Shown: one piece after another, positions 19,170-28,149 of the stretch | How positions within the stretch are numbered: position 1 is the stretch's first letter | Layout of the letters: each line of letters opens with the position of its first letter | Source of the DNA: Mesorhizobium sp. WSM3860 | Lineage (GTDB): Bacteria; Pseudomonadota; Alphaproteobacteria; Rhizobiales; Rhizobiaceae | Reading direction: 5' to 3' | Length of the DNA: 52,184 nucleotides | NCBI RefSeq assembly: GCF_002294995.1 | Contig: NZ_NSGF01000030.1 | Location: 1-52,184, forward strand | Notes under the pieces: generated by a model | Databases searched by the model: none | The model's input: the letters and a program-made list of their open reading frames with translations, nothing else | What the model was told of the DNA's origin: nothing | Program-made: the position numbers and the translations under genes

Positions 19170-19883
19170 TTAGCCGGGCCTCGCTATTGCCTGGACCAAT
19201 GCCGGCAACTCGCCGAGATCTGCGATCTCACGAAAACGCGGCGCCTCGACAGGCGCCTCGGCGTGTTCGACCGCCCAAGTCAATTCGTGCGGCACATGGA
19301 TGCCCCAGCCACCGGCCTCGATGGCGGGAACCACGTCGGACTTGAGCGAGTTGCCAACCATCATGCTGTTCTGCGGGCCGTCGCCATGGCGGCTGAAGAT
19401 GCGGGCATAGGTTGCGGCGCTCTTGTCGCTGACGATCTCGACGGCATCGAAGAGATCACCCATTCCCGATTGCGCGAGCTTGCGCTCCTGATCGAAGAGG
19501 TCGCCCTTGGTGATCAGCACCAGATGGTAGGAGCCAGCCAGCTTTTCGACCGTCTCGCGGGCATGCGGCAGCGGCTCGATCGGGTGGCTGAGCATCTCGC
19601 GGCCGGCAGCCAGGATTTCGCCGATGACCGAACCGGGCACCTCGCCGTTTGTGATCGCGACGGCCGTCTCGATCATCGACAGGGTAAAGCCCTTGATGCC
19701 GAAGCCATAGAGGGCGAGGTTGCGCCTTTCCGCTTCGAGCAGCCTTGCCGCGATATGCTCATGGTCGCCATGCTCGGCCAGCAAAGCAGCAAAACGCTTC
19801 TCGGTCATGCGGAAGAACTGCTCGTTCTGCCATAGCGTGTCGTCGGCATCGAACCCGATGGTGGTCAAACGTGGAGCGGACAT
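19170..19883 (-). CDS. HAD-family hydrolase
   Basis: Protein of 237 residues with HAD motif I FDADDTLW (11-18), a helical cap, motif II LITKG and motif III/IV region VGNSLKSDVVPA. Such enzymes are small-molecule phosphatases; the substrate is not clear. The start at 19883 (MSAPRLTTIG) has AAGGG upstream and places motif I close to the N-terminus as usual. The frame extension upstream has no family character. It is divergent from the glutamine-synthetase-like gene. Confidence 0.88.
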   Translation of the reverse strand: MSAPRLTTIGFDADDTLWQNEQFFRMTEKRFAALLAEHGDHEHIAARLLEAERRNLALYGFGIKGFTLSMIETAVAITNGEVPGSVIGEILAAGREMLSHPIEPLPHARETVEKLAGSYHLVLITKGDLFDQERKLAQSGMGDLFDAVEIVSDKSAATYARIFSRHGDGPQNSMMVGNSLKSDVVPAIEAGGWGIHVPHELTWAVEHAEAPVEAPRFREIADLGELPALVQAIARPG

Positions 19884-20063
19884 GTGCGACCCTTTGCTTA
19901 CAGGCTCATCTAGACCCTGTCGCGCTGCGCCGCCAGCAAGAAGAGACCGACACGCCGGTTCCATGGGCCGCGTCTCGGCTTGCCTGTGGCGACTCGGGCG
20001 CCTCCCCTTTCCTTCCGCCACGGCGCCCGGCTATACTTTGAAATCCGCAACACAATCTGGTGA

Positions 20064-21500
20064 ATGATGCCGCCTGAAAAAAAGGAAGTCCGTCCGTCGA
20101 GCCGGGGGGGACGCGCCCGCACGCCTGCCTTCTTGAAAAACGAACGCGGTGTGAAGAACTGGAAGGAAGCCAGCGCCTGGCTGGAATGGCGCGGCATCGA
20201 GGACATCGAGTGCATCACGCCGGACCAGGCCGGCGTCGCCCGCGGCAAGATGATGCCGTCGAAGAAATTCACCTCCAACACATCGCTGGCGCTGCCCTCG
20301 GCGGTGTTCATGACGACGATATCCGGCGGCTATCCGGAAGACGGCAACGGCTTCCACTATCCGGAGGACGACGGCGACCTGAAGCTCTTGCCCGATCTCT
20401 CGACACTGACCGTCGTGCCCTGGGAGGAAGATCCGACCGCCGCGGTGATCTGCGACCTCGTCCACCAGGATGGCCGCTCCGTCGAATTCACGCCGCGCAA
20501 CGTGCTCAAGCGCGTGCTGGCCGCCTATGACGACCGCGGGCTGAGGCCGGTGGTGGCGCCCGAGATCGAATTCTATCTGGTGCGCAAGAATCCCGATCCG
20601 GACTACCCGCTGACGCCACCCGTCGGGCGCTCCGGGCGGCCGATCGGCGGCGGCGCCGGCTATTCGATCGCCGGCGTCAACGAGTTCGACGAACTGATCG
20701 ACGACATCTACCATTTCTCGGAGCGGCAAGGCCTGGAGATCGATACGCTGATCCACGAGGAGGGCGCCGGCCAGCTCGAGATCAACCTGCGCCACGGCAA
20801 TCCGATCGAGCTTGCCGACCAGGTGTTCATGTTCAAGCGCACAATCCGCGAGGCGGCGCTGAAGCATGAGATCTACGCAACCTTCATGGCCAAGCCCATC
20901 CAGGGGCAGCCTGGCTCGGCCATGCATATCCACCAGTCGGTGGTCGACAAGAAGACGGGCAAAAACATCTTCTCGGCCGAGGACGGCGCCGAGACGGATG
21001 CGTTCTTCCATTTCATCGGCGGCATGCAGAAACACGTGCCGAACGCGCTGGTGATGCTTGCGCCTTACGTCAATTCCTATCGTCGGCTCACGCAGGCTGC
21101 GTCGGCGCCGGTCAACAACAAATGGGGCTACGACAACCGCACGACGGCTTTCCGCGTGCCGCGTTCCGATCCCGCGGCGCGGCGCGTCGAAAACCGGATT
21201 CCGTCCTCGGACGCCAATCCCTATCTGGCACTGGCCGCCTCGCTTGCCTGCGGGCTAATCGGCATGAACAACAAGGTCAAGGCCGAGCCGCCGGTGCTGA
21301 CGACCGCCAACGAGGACGAAATCGACCTGCCGCGCAGCTTGCTCGAGGCCGTGGACCTCTTCGAAGCCGACAAGGAGCTTGGCGCCATTGTCGGCAGATC
21401 CTTCGCGGCCACTTATGCGGCCATCAAACGCGCCGAGTTCGAGACCTTTATGGAAGTGATCAGCCCGTGGGAGCGGGAGTATCTGTTGCTGAATGTGTAA
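20064..21500 (+). CDS. Glutamine synthetase family protein (PuuA-like)
   Basis: Protein of 478 residues with the full beta-Grasp and catalytic domains of type I glutamine synthetases. Metal-binding motifs PEIEFYL and EEGAGQLEINL are present, with the MHIHQS histidine loop and NRIPSSDANPYL. It lacks the adenylylation-site context of true GlnA, and it best fits gamma-glutamylputrescine synthetase-like enzymes that glutamylate amines. With potFGHI at 9.5-13.7 kb this suggests polyamine catabolism, but substrate cannot be fixed from sequence. The first ATG at 20064 is followed by a second at 20067. The ribosome-binding site is weak, and the N-terminal 30 residues are variable and basic. Confidence 0.88.
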   Translation: MMPPEKKEVRPSSRGGRARTPAFLKNERGVKNWKEASAWLEWRGIEDIECITPDQAGVARGKMMPSKKFTSNTSLALPSAVFMTTISGGYPEDGNGFHYPEDDGDLKLLPDLSTLTVVPWEEDPTAAVICDLVHQDGRSVEFTPRNVLKRVLAAYDDRGLRPVVAPEIEFYLVRKNPDPDYPLTPPVGRSGRPIGGGAGYSIAGVNEFDELIDDIYHFSERQGLEIDTLIHEEGAGQLEINLRHGNPIELADQVFMFKRTIREAALKHEIYATFMAKPIQGQPGSAMHIHQSVVDKKTGKNIFSAEDGAETDAFFHFIGGMQKHVPNALVMLAPYVNSYRRLTQAASAPVNNKWGYDNRTTAFRVPRSDPAARRVENRIPSSDANPYLALAASLACGLIGMNNKVKAEPPVLTTANEDEIDLPRSLLEAVDLFEADKELGAIVGRSFAATYAAIKRAEFETFMEVISPWEREYLLLNV

Positions 21501-21543
21501 GGAAAGGCAGTAGGGGAGTAGGGCACCGCTCGGCGGGGGGTAA

Positions 21544-21880
21544 TCGTCGAAAAAAGCGTCGTACAAAGACTTGGTCGTCTGGCAGCAACCGATGGATCTT
21601 GCAGTGGCGGTTTATGCCGCGACGAAATCCTGGCCAAAGGAAGAGCTTTATGGATAGACCAGCCAGGTGCGTCGCGCCGCAAGCTCGGTGCCCTCAAACA
21701 TTGCGGAAGGCTATGGCAGAGAAATCCGAGGCTCCTAGCATCAATTTCTTGGCATCGCCCAAGGGTCACTGAAGCGCGCTCAACTGGTTCGCGCTGCGAC
21801 AGGATCTGAAGCCGGAACATGTGCAGAAGCTGTTAATTCGACAGGTCAGCTTCCCCAACGGCACGTTGCAGAATCCTTAA
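21544..21880 (+). pseudogene. Decayed S23-type four-helix-bundle protein gene
   Basis: The frame starting at 21544 reads YKDLVVWQQPMDLAVAVYAA, then TKSWPKEELYG, a TAG stop (21655-21657), TSQVRRAASSVPSNIAEGYG, REIRGS, a second TAG (21736-21738), HQFLGIAQGSLK. This is the clear pattern of 23S rRNA intervening-sequence (S23/IVP) four-helix-bundle proteins. Between about 21780 and 21806 the frame shifts by one, and the C-terminal part LKPEHVQKLL continues to TAA at 21878-21880. There is no start codon in frame: TAA comes just before the remnant. So the gene is broken by two nonsense changes, one frameshift and start loss. Working versions are short cytoplasmic proteins of unclear role, often scattered in genomes. 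Confidence 0.85.
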
Positions 21881-22070
21881 CAAACGCGCAAAATTTCGCA
21901 AAAAGGCGCACTGATGCCATAATCGGCGGTAAAAGATGCCGGTTCTGGGCGATAAGACGGGGATTTGCGCGGGCTTGCCCGCTGGAAATTTCGGGACCGA
22001 TGCCGATCAGCCGCGAACGGTTTGCGGCAAGATCGAAAGAACGTCGGCCCGGTTGTTGGAGGTGGTTTAG

Positions 22071-22973
22071 GTGAACGAGCCCTTCAGTTTCGGTGCGCCG
22101 GAACGACGGCACTTTGCTGTGCGGTTCGGCTATGACATGCGGCCCTCGTTCTGGCAGGGCCTGCAATCGAACGCGCATCTGGTGATCGCGGCCGTCGGCA
22201 CCGCGGCGCTGCTTGGCGTGGCGGCGGTGGCGCTTTGGCTGGCCTTGCCGGCCAATGAGCGGCAGGCGATCGCGAAAACGGAGCAGACCGTCCCCGCGAT
22301 CCCGGTCAAGACGAAGAAAATCGCCCCGGCCGCGGCGAGCGCTGTCAGTGTCGCCGCCGCGCCGCAAGCCGCGCGCAAGGCCGATGCGGTTTCGTCCATG
22401 ACTGCAGCCCGAGAAGCTGCCATTCCGGCACTGGCTTCCAACAATCCGCGCTGGAACGCCACGGTTGGTGAGCCTGCGCCCGCGGCGGATGCTCCGCCGG
22501 CCTCATCCGCTCAGGCCGCGGAGAAGCCGGCGACGCAGAACGACAAACCGGCCGTTGCCGCCTTCGCCGAATCCGTGTCCGGAAACGATGCTTCGGCCGC
22601 CCTGGCTGAGGTCGCGTCGCCTGCGGCGGCGGCGGCCCGATCGGCAGACGCAAAAAAGCCTGAGGACAAAATGGATGCGGCCCAGACCGCCGCCATCCCG
22701 GACGCGAAGCCCCAGGTTGCCGAGGCTCAGCCGGCGGCACCCGAGGATGCGGCCCAGGACGAGCCGAAGCCTGAAAACGCCAGCACTGGCACCAATGGAC
22801 GCGTCCTGAGGGCTGTCACCATGCGTTCCGGCCCGAAGAACGGCGCCGCCGCGATCGTCACTGTGCCTGCCAAGTCAGCTGTGCAGGTGATGAGCTGCAA
22901 AAAGTGGTGCGAGATCGTCTATAACGGCAAACGCGGCTGGATCTACAAGAGCTTCGTAAAGACCGGCGCCTGA
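22071..22973 (+). CDS. SH3-domain protein with membrane anchor
   Basis: Protein of 300 residues. A single membrane segment lies near 37-60, then a long Ala/Pro/Lys-rich low-complexity region (about 65-235), then a C-terminal bacterial SH3 domain (about 240-300; RAVTMRSGPKNGAA, VMSCKKWCEIVYNGKRGWIY). Bacterial SH3 domains often bind cell-wall peptides, so a periplasmic, envelope-related role is likely. Two cysteines (CKKWC) in the domain could pair. The start is GTG with TTGGAGGTGG upstream. No signal peptide cleavage site is evident. It converges on the SDR gene. Confidence 0.82.
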   Translation: MNEPFSFGAPERRHFAVRFGYDMRPSFWQGLQSNAHLVIAAVGTAALLGVAAVALWLALPANERQAIAKTEQTVPAIPVKTKKIAPAAASAVSVAAAPQAARKADAVSSMTAAREAAIPALASNNPRWNATVGEPAPAADAPPASSAQAAEKPATQNDKPAVAAFAESVSGNDASAALAEVASPAAAAARSADAKKPEDKMDAAQTAAIPDAKPQVAEAQPAAPEDAAQDEPKPENASTGTNGRVLRAVTMRSGPKNGAAAIVTVPAKSAVQVMSCKKWCEIVYNGKRGWIYKSFVKTGA

Positions 22974-23014
22974 TCTGGACGCCGTTGGCGGCCTGCAGCC
23001 GCCGCGACGTCGGT

Positions 23015-23761
23015 TCAGATGCAGCGCCCGCCGTCGACCTCCAGCGCCACGCCGGTGATGAAGGCCGCCTCGTCCGAAGCCAGCCAGAGCGCCGCGTTGG
23101 CGATGTCGAGCGGCGTCGACAGCCGGCCGAGCGGGATAGAGGCGCGGAATTTTTCACGGATCTCCGGCGTGTCGGCGCCCATGAACTTCTCCAGCATGCC
23201 GGTCTCGCCGGCGACCGGGCAGAGGCAATTGACGCGGATGCTCTTCGGGGCGAGTTCGACCGCCATCGACTTGGTGGCGGTGATCGCCCATCCCTTGGAG
23301 GCGTTGTACCAGGTGAGGCCCGGCCGCGGCCTGATGCCGGCTGTCGAAGCCGTGGTCAGTATGACGCCGCCGCCCTGCCGGTCCATGATCGGCACCACGG
23401 CAAGCGCGGCATGATAGATCGCCTTCATGTTGACAGCGGTGATCAGGTCGAAGGTTTGCTCGTCGACGCCGAGCATATCGCCGTTGCGATGGGTGTAGCC
23501 GGCATTGTTGACCATGACGTCGACGCGGCCGAAGGCGCTTTTGGCGGCGTAAACCATCTCGTCGAATTCGGAGCGCTGCGAGACGTCGGTCTGGGTCCAG
23601 ATCGCGTTGTCGCCGATTTCCTTCGCCACGCGCGCGGCGCCCTTGGCGTTGAGGTCGGCAACCACGACGCGCGCGCCTTCCTCGGCGAAGCGCTTCGCCA
23701 TGCCCTCGCCGAAGCCCGACGCCGCGCCGGTTATGATGGCAACCTTATTTTGCAGACGCAT
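23015..23761 (-). CDS. Short-chain dehydrogenase/reductase
   Basis: Classical SDR of 248 residues: cofactor motif TGAASGFGEG near the N-terminus, NNAG, catalytic Ser in TTASTAG, YNASK active-site pair, and the C-terminal EVDGGRCI typical of FabG-like 3-oxoacyl reductases and related alcohol dehydrogenases. An acidic residue after strand 2 (VADLN) suggests NAD preference. The start at 23761 (MRLQNKVAII) has GGGG upstream and gives a standard N-terminus; a slightly longer frame is open. Substrate unknown. Confidence 0.9.
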   Translation of the reverse strand: MRLQNKVAIITGAASGFGEGMAKRFAEEGARVVVADLNAKGAARVAKEIGDNAIWTQTDVSQRSEFDEMVYAAKSAFGRVDVMVNNAGYTHRNGDMLGVDEQTFDLITAVNMKAIYHAALAVVPIMDRQGGGVILTTASTAGIRPRPGLTWYNASKGWAITATKSMAVELAPKSIRVNCLCPVAGETGMLEKFMGADTPEIREKFRASIPLGRLSTPLDIANAALWLASDEAAFITGVALEVDGGRCI

Positions 23762-23962
23762 GGTTTTCCCCATCATTGAAGGGCCGGCTTTCGCCATTCT
23801 CCCTTAGCTTTCGTCACATTCAGGTTCTATGTTGCAGGCGCGAACGCTTCCGGAAAGCCGTTGCTCGCCGACAAGCCTGCCGGTAGCGCCAGTGTCAAGG
23901 CCACATATGGGCCCAATCGACTGTCCAGCGATTGGTCCTGGATGTGACACCATGGCACTGGA

Positions 23963-23974
23963 CGATTTAAATCG
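23963..23974. promoter_or_regulatory. Palindrome upstream of zwf
   Basis: CGATTTAAATCG is a perfect 12-bp palindrome 52 bp before the zwf ATG, in a locally AT-rich promoter region. It is a candidate operator for sugar-responsive control of the Entner-Doudoroff operon. No regulator gene is adjacent. Confidence 0.35.
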
Positions 23975-24026
23975 ATTAGAATATATCAGCCCCGCTACCG
24001 GCTAGCGGCATCAAACCGGACTGACC

Positions 24027-25496
24027 ATGACCAGCCAGATCATCCCCGTCGATCCATTCGACTTCATCATCTTCGGCGGCACCGGCGACCTGTCGGAACG
24101 CAAGCTCCTGCCATCGCTCTATTACCGCCAGTGCGGCCATCAATTCTCCGAACCGACGCGCATCATTGGCACCTCGCGCGCAAAGATGACCGATGCCGAG
24201 TTCCAGGCCTTCGCCAAGCAGGCGATATCCCGGCATGTGAAGCCGGCCGATATCGACGACAAGGAGCTGGAGAGCTTCCTAGCCAGGCTTTCCTACGTCT
24301 CGGCGGACGCGACGACGGGCGCCGGGTTCGACAAGCTCAAGAAGGCGATCGGCGACAGCGAGCGCATCCGCGCCTTCTACCTGGCGGTGGCGCCGGCGCT
24401 GTTCGGCGACATCTCGCACCAGCTCAAGGAACACAAGCTGATCACCCCGAACTCGCGCATCGTGCTGGAGAAGCCGATCGGCCGCGACCTCGCCTCGGCG
24501 CGGGCGCTCAACGACGCCGTGGGTGACGATTTCCAAGAAAGCCAGATCTTCCGCATCGATCACTATCTCGGCAAGGAAACGGTGCAGAACCTGATGGCGC
24601 TGCGCTTTGCCAACGCGCTTTATGAGCCGCTGTGGAACTCCGCCCATATCGATCATGTGCAGATCACCGTGGCCGAGACCGTGGGTCTCGAAGACCGCGT
24701 CACCTACTACGACAAAGCCGGCGCGCTTCGCGACATGGTACAGAACCACATCCTGCAGCTGCTTTGCCTGGTAGCGATGGAGACACCTTCGTCGATGGAC
24801 GCGGACGCCGTGCGCGACGAGAAGCTGAAGGTGCTGCGGGCGCTGAAGCGCATCAACGGCAACGAGGCGCCGAAACACACTGTGCGCGGGCAGTATCGCG
24901 CCGGCGCCTCCGCCGGCGGGCCGGTCAAGGGTTATGTCGAGGAGCTCGGCAAGGACAGCAACACCGAGACCTTCGTCGCCCTCAAAGCCGAGATCGGCAA
25001 CTGGCGCTGGGCCGGCGTTCCTTTCTATCTCAGGACCGGCAAGCGGCTGGCGACCCGCGTTTCGGAAATCGTCATCGAATTCAAGCCGATCCCCTATTCC
25101 ATCTTCGGCGACAGCGCCGGGCCGATCTTCGCCAACCAGCTGGTGATCAGGCTGCAGCCGGACGAAGGCGTCAAGCAGTACATCATGATCAAGGATCCGG
25201 GGCCGGGCGGCATGCGGCTGCGCCAGATCTCTCTCGACATGAGCTTCGCGCAATCCTTCCACAGCCGCGCGCCGGACGCCTACGAGCGGCTGATTATGGA
25301 TGTGGTGCGCGGCAACCAGACGCTGTTCATGCGTCGCGACGAGGTCGAGGCGGCCTGGAAGTGGATCGATCCGATCCAGAACGCCTGGGAAAGCGCCAGG
25401 CAGGAAGCGCAGGGCTATACGGCCGGCACCTGGGGTCCGTCGGCCTCCATCGCGCTCATCGAACGTGACGGACGGACATGGCACGAGAGCAATTGA
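24027..25496 (+). CDS. zwf: Glucose-6-phosphate 1-dehydrogenase
   Basis: Protein of 489 residues. It oxidises glucose 6-phosphate to 6-phosphogluconolactone with NADP(+), feeding the Entner-Doudoroff and pentose phosphate routes. The N-terminal Rossmann motif GGTGDLSERKLLP (about 13-25) and the substrate motif RIDHYLGKE (His179) are intact, with the C-terminal G6PD domain complete. It is the first gene of zwf-pgl-edd, the normal hexose route in rhizobia. It overlaps pgl by 19 bp. Confidence 0.97.
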   Translation: MTSQIIPVDPFDFIIFGGTGDLSERKLLPSLYYRQCGHQFSEPTRIIGTSRAKMTDAEFQAFAKQAISRHVKPADIDDKELESFLARLSYVSADATTGAGFDKLKKAIGDSERIRAFYLAVAPALFGDISHQLKEHKLITPNSRIVLEKPIGRDLASARALNDAVGDDFQESQIFRIDHYLGKETVQNLMALRFANALYEPLWNSAHIDHVQITVAETVGLEDRVTYYDKAGALRDMVQNHILQLLCLVAMETPSSMDADAVRDEKLKVLRALKRINGNEAPKHTVRGQYRAGASAGGPVKGYVEELGKDSNTETFVALKAEIGNWRWAGVPFYLRTGKRLATRVSEIVIEFKPIPYSIFGDSAGPIFANQLVIRLQPDEGVKQYIMIKDPGPGGMRLRQISLDMSFAQSFHSRAPDAYERLIMDVVRGNQTLFMRRDEVEAAWKWIDPIQNAWESARQEAQGYTAGTWGPSASIALIERDGRTWHESN

Positions 25497-26194
25497 GCGG
25501 GGCCGCTTACGCCTGGAACGGCTTTGCCGACCGCCAGCAGCTGGCGGCGGCCCTTGCCGGCCACGTCGCCGCCCGGCTGACCAAGGCGATCACCGAGCGC
25601 GGCACGGCGCTGCTCGCCGTATCCGGCGGCACGACGCCGGCAAAATTCTTCGCCGCGCTTTCTTTAATCCCGATCGCCTGGGACAAGGTCACGGTGACGC
25701 TGGTCGACGAACGTTTCGTGCCGCCCTCCTCGCCGCGCTCGAATGCCGGGCTGGTGGCGGCCAACCTGCTCCAGAACAAGGCAGCCGCAGCGCGCTTCGT
25801 GCCGCTCTACCATGAGGCGGCGACCATCGAGGACGCAGCCGCGTCGGACAGCGAGGCCCTGCAATCATTGCCGTGGCCGCTGGATGTGGTGGTGCTTGGC
25901 ATGGGTGCCGACGGTCACACGGCCTCCTTCTTCCCCGATGCCGGCAGCCTTTCGGAGTTGCTCGACCCGTCCACGCGGCGGATCGTGCTGCCGGTGCATG
26001 CGCAAAGCGCCGGCGAACCGCGGCTGACGCTGTCGATGGCGCGGATCGTTGCCGCCGGCTTCATCGGGCTCCACATCGAGGGAGAGGACAAGCGCATTGC
26101 CTTCGACGGTGCGATGGGAGCGGACGTGAACAAGCCCATCCGCAAGGTGCTCGAGGCGGCGCCGATACCGGTAGAGGTGTTCTGGGCACCCTGA
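25478..26194 (+). CDS. pgl: 6-phosphogluconolactonase
   Basis: Protein of 238 residues of the DevB/Pgl type. It hydrolyses 6-phosphogluconolactone to 6-phosphogluconate. Motifs AVSGGTTPA (N-terminal), VTLVDERFVPP and GMGADGHTASFFP are typical. The ATG lies within the end of zwf (19-bp overlap), which suggests translational coupling. edd follows after 64 bp. Confidence 0.95.
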   Translation: MAREQLSGAAYAWNGFADRQQLAAALAGHVAARLTKAITERGTALLAVSGGTTPAKFFAALSLIPIAWDKVTVTLVDERFVPPSSPRSNAGLVAANLLQNKAAAARFVPLYHEAATIEDAAASDSEALQSLPWPLDVVVLGMGADGHTASFFPDAGSLSELLDPSTRRIVLPVHAQSAGEPRLTLSMARIVAAGFIGLHIEGEDKRIAFDGAMGADVNKPIRKVLEAAPIPVEVFWAP

Positions 26195-26258
26195 TTTTAT
26201 CAAAGGAACAGCCCCGGAGATGTGGGAGGACGTTTTCCGGGGTGCGAAAGGACCAGCC

Positions 26259-28082
26259 ATGACAGCCAGACGCGACATCGAAGCCATCACGGAACGCATC
26301 CGCCAACGCTCGAAAGCCGGCCGCGAAGCCTATCTCGGCCGCATCGCGCAGGCGTCGGGAAGCGCCGCCAACCGCGCGGTGCTCTCCTGCGGCAACCTCG
26401 CCCACGGTTTTGCGGTCTGCAGTCCCTCCGAGAAGATCGCGCTCGGCGGCGATCTCGTGCCGAACCTCGGCATCATCACCTCCTACAACGACATGCTTTC
26501 GGCGCATCAGCCGTTCGAGACGTTTCCGGCGCTGATCAAGGAAGCGGCACGCGAGGCCGGCGGCATCGCCCAGGTCGCCGGCGGCGTGCCGGCGATGTGC
26601 GACGGCGTTACGCAAGGCCAGCCAGGCATGGAACTGTCGCTGTTCTCGCGCGACGTGATCGCCATGGCGGCGGCGATCGGCCTTTCGCACAACATGTTCG
26701 ACGCCGCCGTCTTCCTCGGCGTCTGCGACAAGATCGTGCCAGGGCTGGTGATCGCGGCGCTCACCTTCGGGCACCTGCCGGCTGTCTTCATCCCCGCCGG
26801 ACCGATGACATCGGGGCTGCCGAACGACGAGAAGGCCAAGGTCCGGCAGCTCTATGCCGAGGGCAAGGCGGGCCGCGCCGAGCTGCTCGAGGCGGAGGCC
26901 AAATCCTATCACGGGCCGGGCACCTGCACCTTTTACGGCACCGCCAATTCCAATCAGATGCTGATGGAGATCATGGGCCTGCACACGCCCGGCGCCTCCT
27001 TCGTCAATCCGGGCACGCCGCTGCGCGACGCGCTGACCAGGGAGGCGGCGAAGCGCGCGCTGGCGATCACCGCGCTCGGCAACGCCTATACGCCGGTCGG
27101 GCGCATGATCGACGAGCGCTCGATCGTCAACGGCGTGGTCGGCCTGCACGCGACCGGCGGGTCGACCAACCACACCATCCACCTCATCGCCATGGCCGCG
27201 ACAGCCGGAATTTCGCTTACCTGGCAGGACATTTCCGACCTGTCGGAGGCCGTGCCGCTGCTCGCCCGCGTCTACCCGAACGGACTCGCCGATGTGAACC
27301 ATTTCCACGCAGCCGGCGGGCTCGGCTTCCTGATCCGCGAGCTGCTCGACGAAGGCATATTGCATGAGGACGTGCAGACGGTCTGGGGCGAAGGGCTGCG
27401 GCCCTATGCTGTCGAGGCGAAGCTCGGCGCCGACGGCAGCGTCGTGCGTGAAGCGGCGCCGCTCGAGAGCGGCGACGAGAAGGTGCTGGCGCCGTTCAAG
27501 AAGGCGTTCCAGCCGACCGGCGGACTGAAGGTGCTTGCGGGCAATCTCGGCCATGCCGTGATCAAGACCTCCGCGGTCAAGCCCGAACGGCGCGTCATCG
27601 AGGCGCCGGCCAAGGTGTTCGACAGCCAGCAGGGCCTGAACGAAGCCTTCAAGGCGGGGACGCTGACCGGCGACTTCGTCGCCGTGATCCGCTTCCAGGG
27701 GCCGAAGGCCAACGGCATGCCGGAACTGCACAAGCTGACCACGGTGCTTGGCATCCTGCAGGATCGCGGTCAGCGCGTTGCGCTGGTGACGGACGGGCGC
27801 ATGTCGGGTGCTTCCGGCAAGGTGCCGGCGGCGATCCATGTGACGCCGGAAGCGGTCGAGGACGGGCCGATCGCCAGGATCCATGACGGCGACATCATCC
27901 GCCTCGACGCCGATGCCGGCACGCTGGAGGTGATGGTGCCGGGAACGGAGTTCGCGCTGCGCCGCACGGCGGATGCCGACCTCATCGGCAACGAGTTCGG
28001 CTTCGGCCGCGAGCTGTTCGCCGGCTTCCGGCAACTGGTCGGCCGCGCCGACCACGGCGCCGCAGCGTTCGCAAATGCCTGA
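26259..28082 (+). CDS. edd: Phosphogluconate dehydratase
   Basis: Protein of 607 residues of the IlvD/Edd family, an iron-sulphur enzyme that turns 6-phosphogluconate into 2-keto-3-deoxy-6-phosphogluconate. Conserved cysteines lie in CDGVTQGQPGME, FLGVCDKIVPG and GPGTCTFYGTANSNQ. The VTDGRMSGASGKVPAAIHVTPE block is near the C-terminus. The ATG at 26259 has AAAGGA seven bases upstream; a longer open frame to 26220 adds 13 residues that lack family similarity. An intrinsic terminator follows. Confidence 0.96.
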   Translation: MTARRDIEAITERIRQRSKAGREAYLGRIAQASGSAANRAVLSCGNLAHGFAVCSPSEKIALGGDLVPNLGIITSYNDMLSAHQPFETFPALIKEAAREAGGIAQVAGGVPAMCDGVTQGQPGMELSLFSRDVIAMAAAIGLSHNMFDAAVFLGVCDKIVPGLVIAALTFGHLPAVFIPAGPMTSGLPNDEKAKVRQLYAEGKAGRAELLEAEAKSYHGPGTCTFYGTANSNQMLMEIMGLHTPGASFVNPGTPLRDALTREAAKRALAITALGNAYTPVGRMIDERSIVNGVVGLHATGGSTNHTIHLIAMAATAGISLTWQDISDLSEAVPLLARVYPNGLADVNHFHAAGGLGFLIRELLDEGILHEDVQTVWGEGLRPYAVEAKLGADGSVVREAAPLESGDEKVLAPFKKAFQPTGGLKVLAGNLGHAVIKTSAVKPERRVIEAPAKVFDSQQGLNEAFKAGTLTGDFVAVIRFQGPKANGMPELHKLTTVLGILQDRGQRVALVTDGRMSGASGKVPAAIHVTPEAVEDGPIARIHDGDIIRLDADAGTLEVMVPGTEFALRRTADADLIGNEFGFGRELFAGFRQLVGRADHGAAAFANA

Positions 28083-28102
28083 TTGCCCGTAGCGCTTCAC
28101 GG

Positions 28103-28130
28103 AAAAGGGCGGCTCGGAGCCGCCCTTTTT
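28103..28130 (+). terminator. Bidirectional intrinsic terminator after edd
   Basis: GGGCGGCT (28107-28114) pairs with AGCCGCCC (28118-28125), with AAAA before and TTTTT after. It serves edd on the plus strand and the converging VWA gene on the minus strand. Confidence 0.9.
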
Positions 28131-28149
28131 GTCTGCCTGGCTGCGGCGC

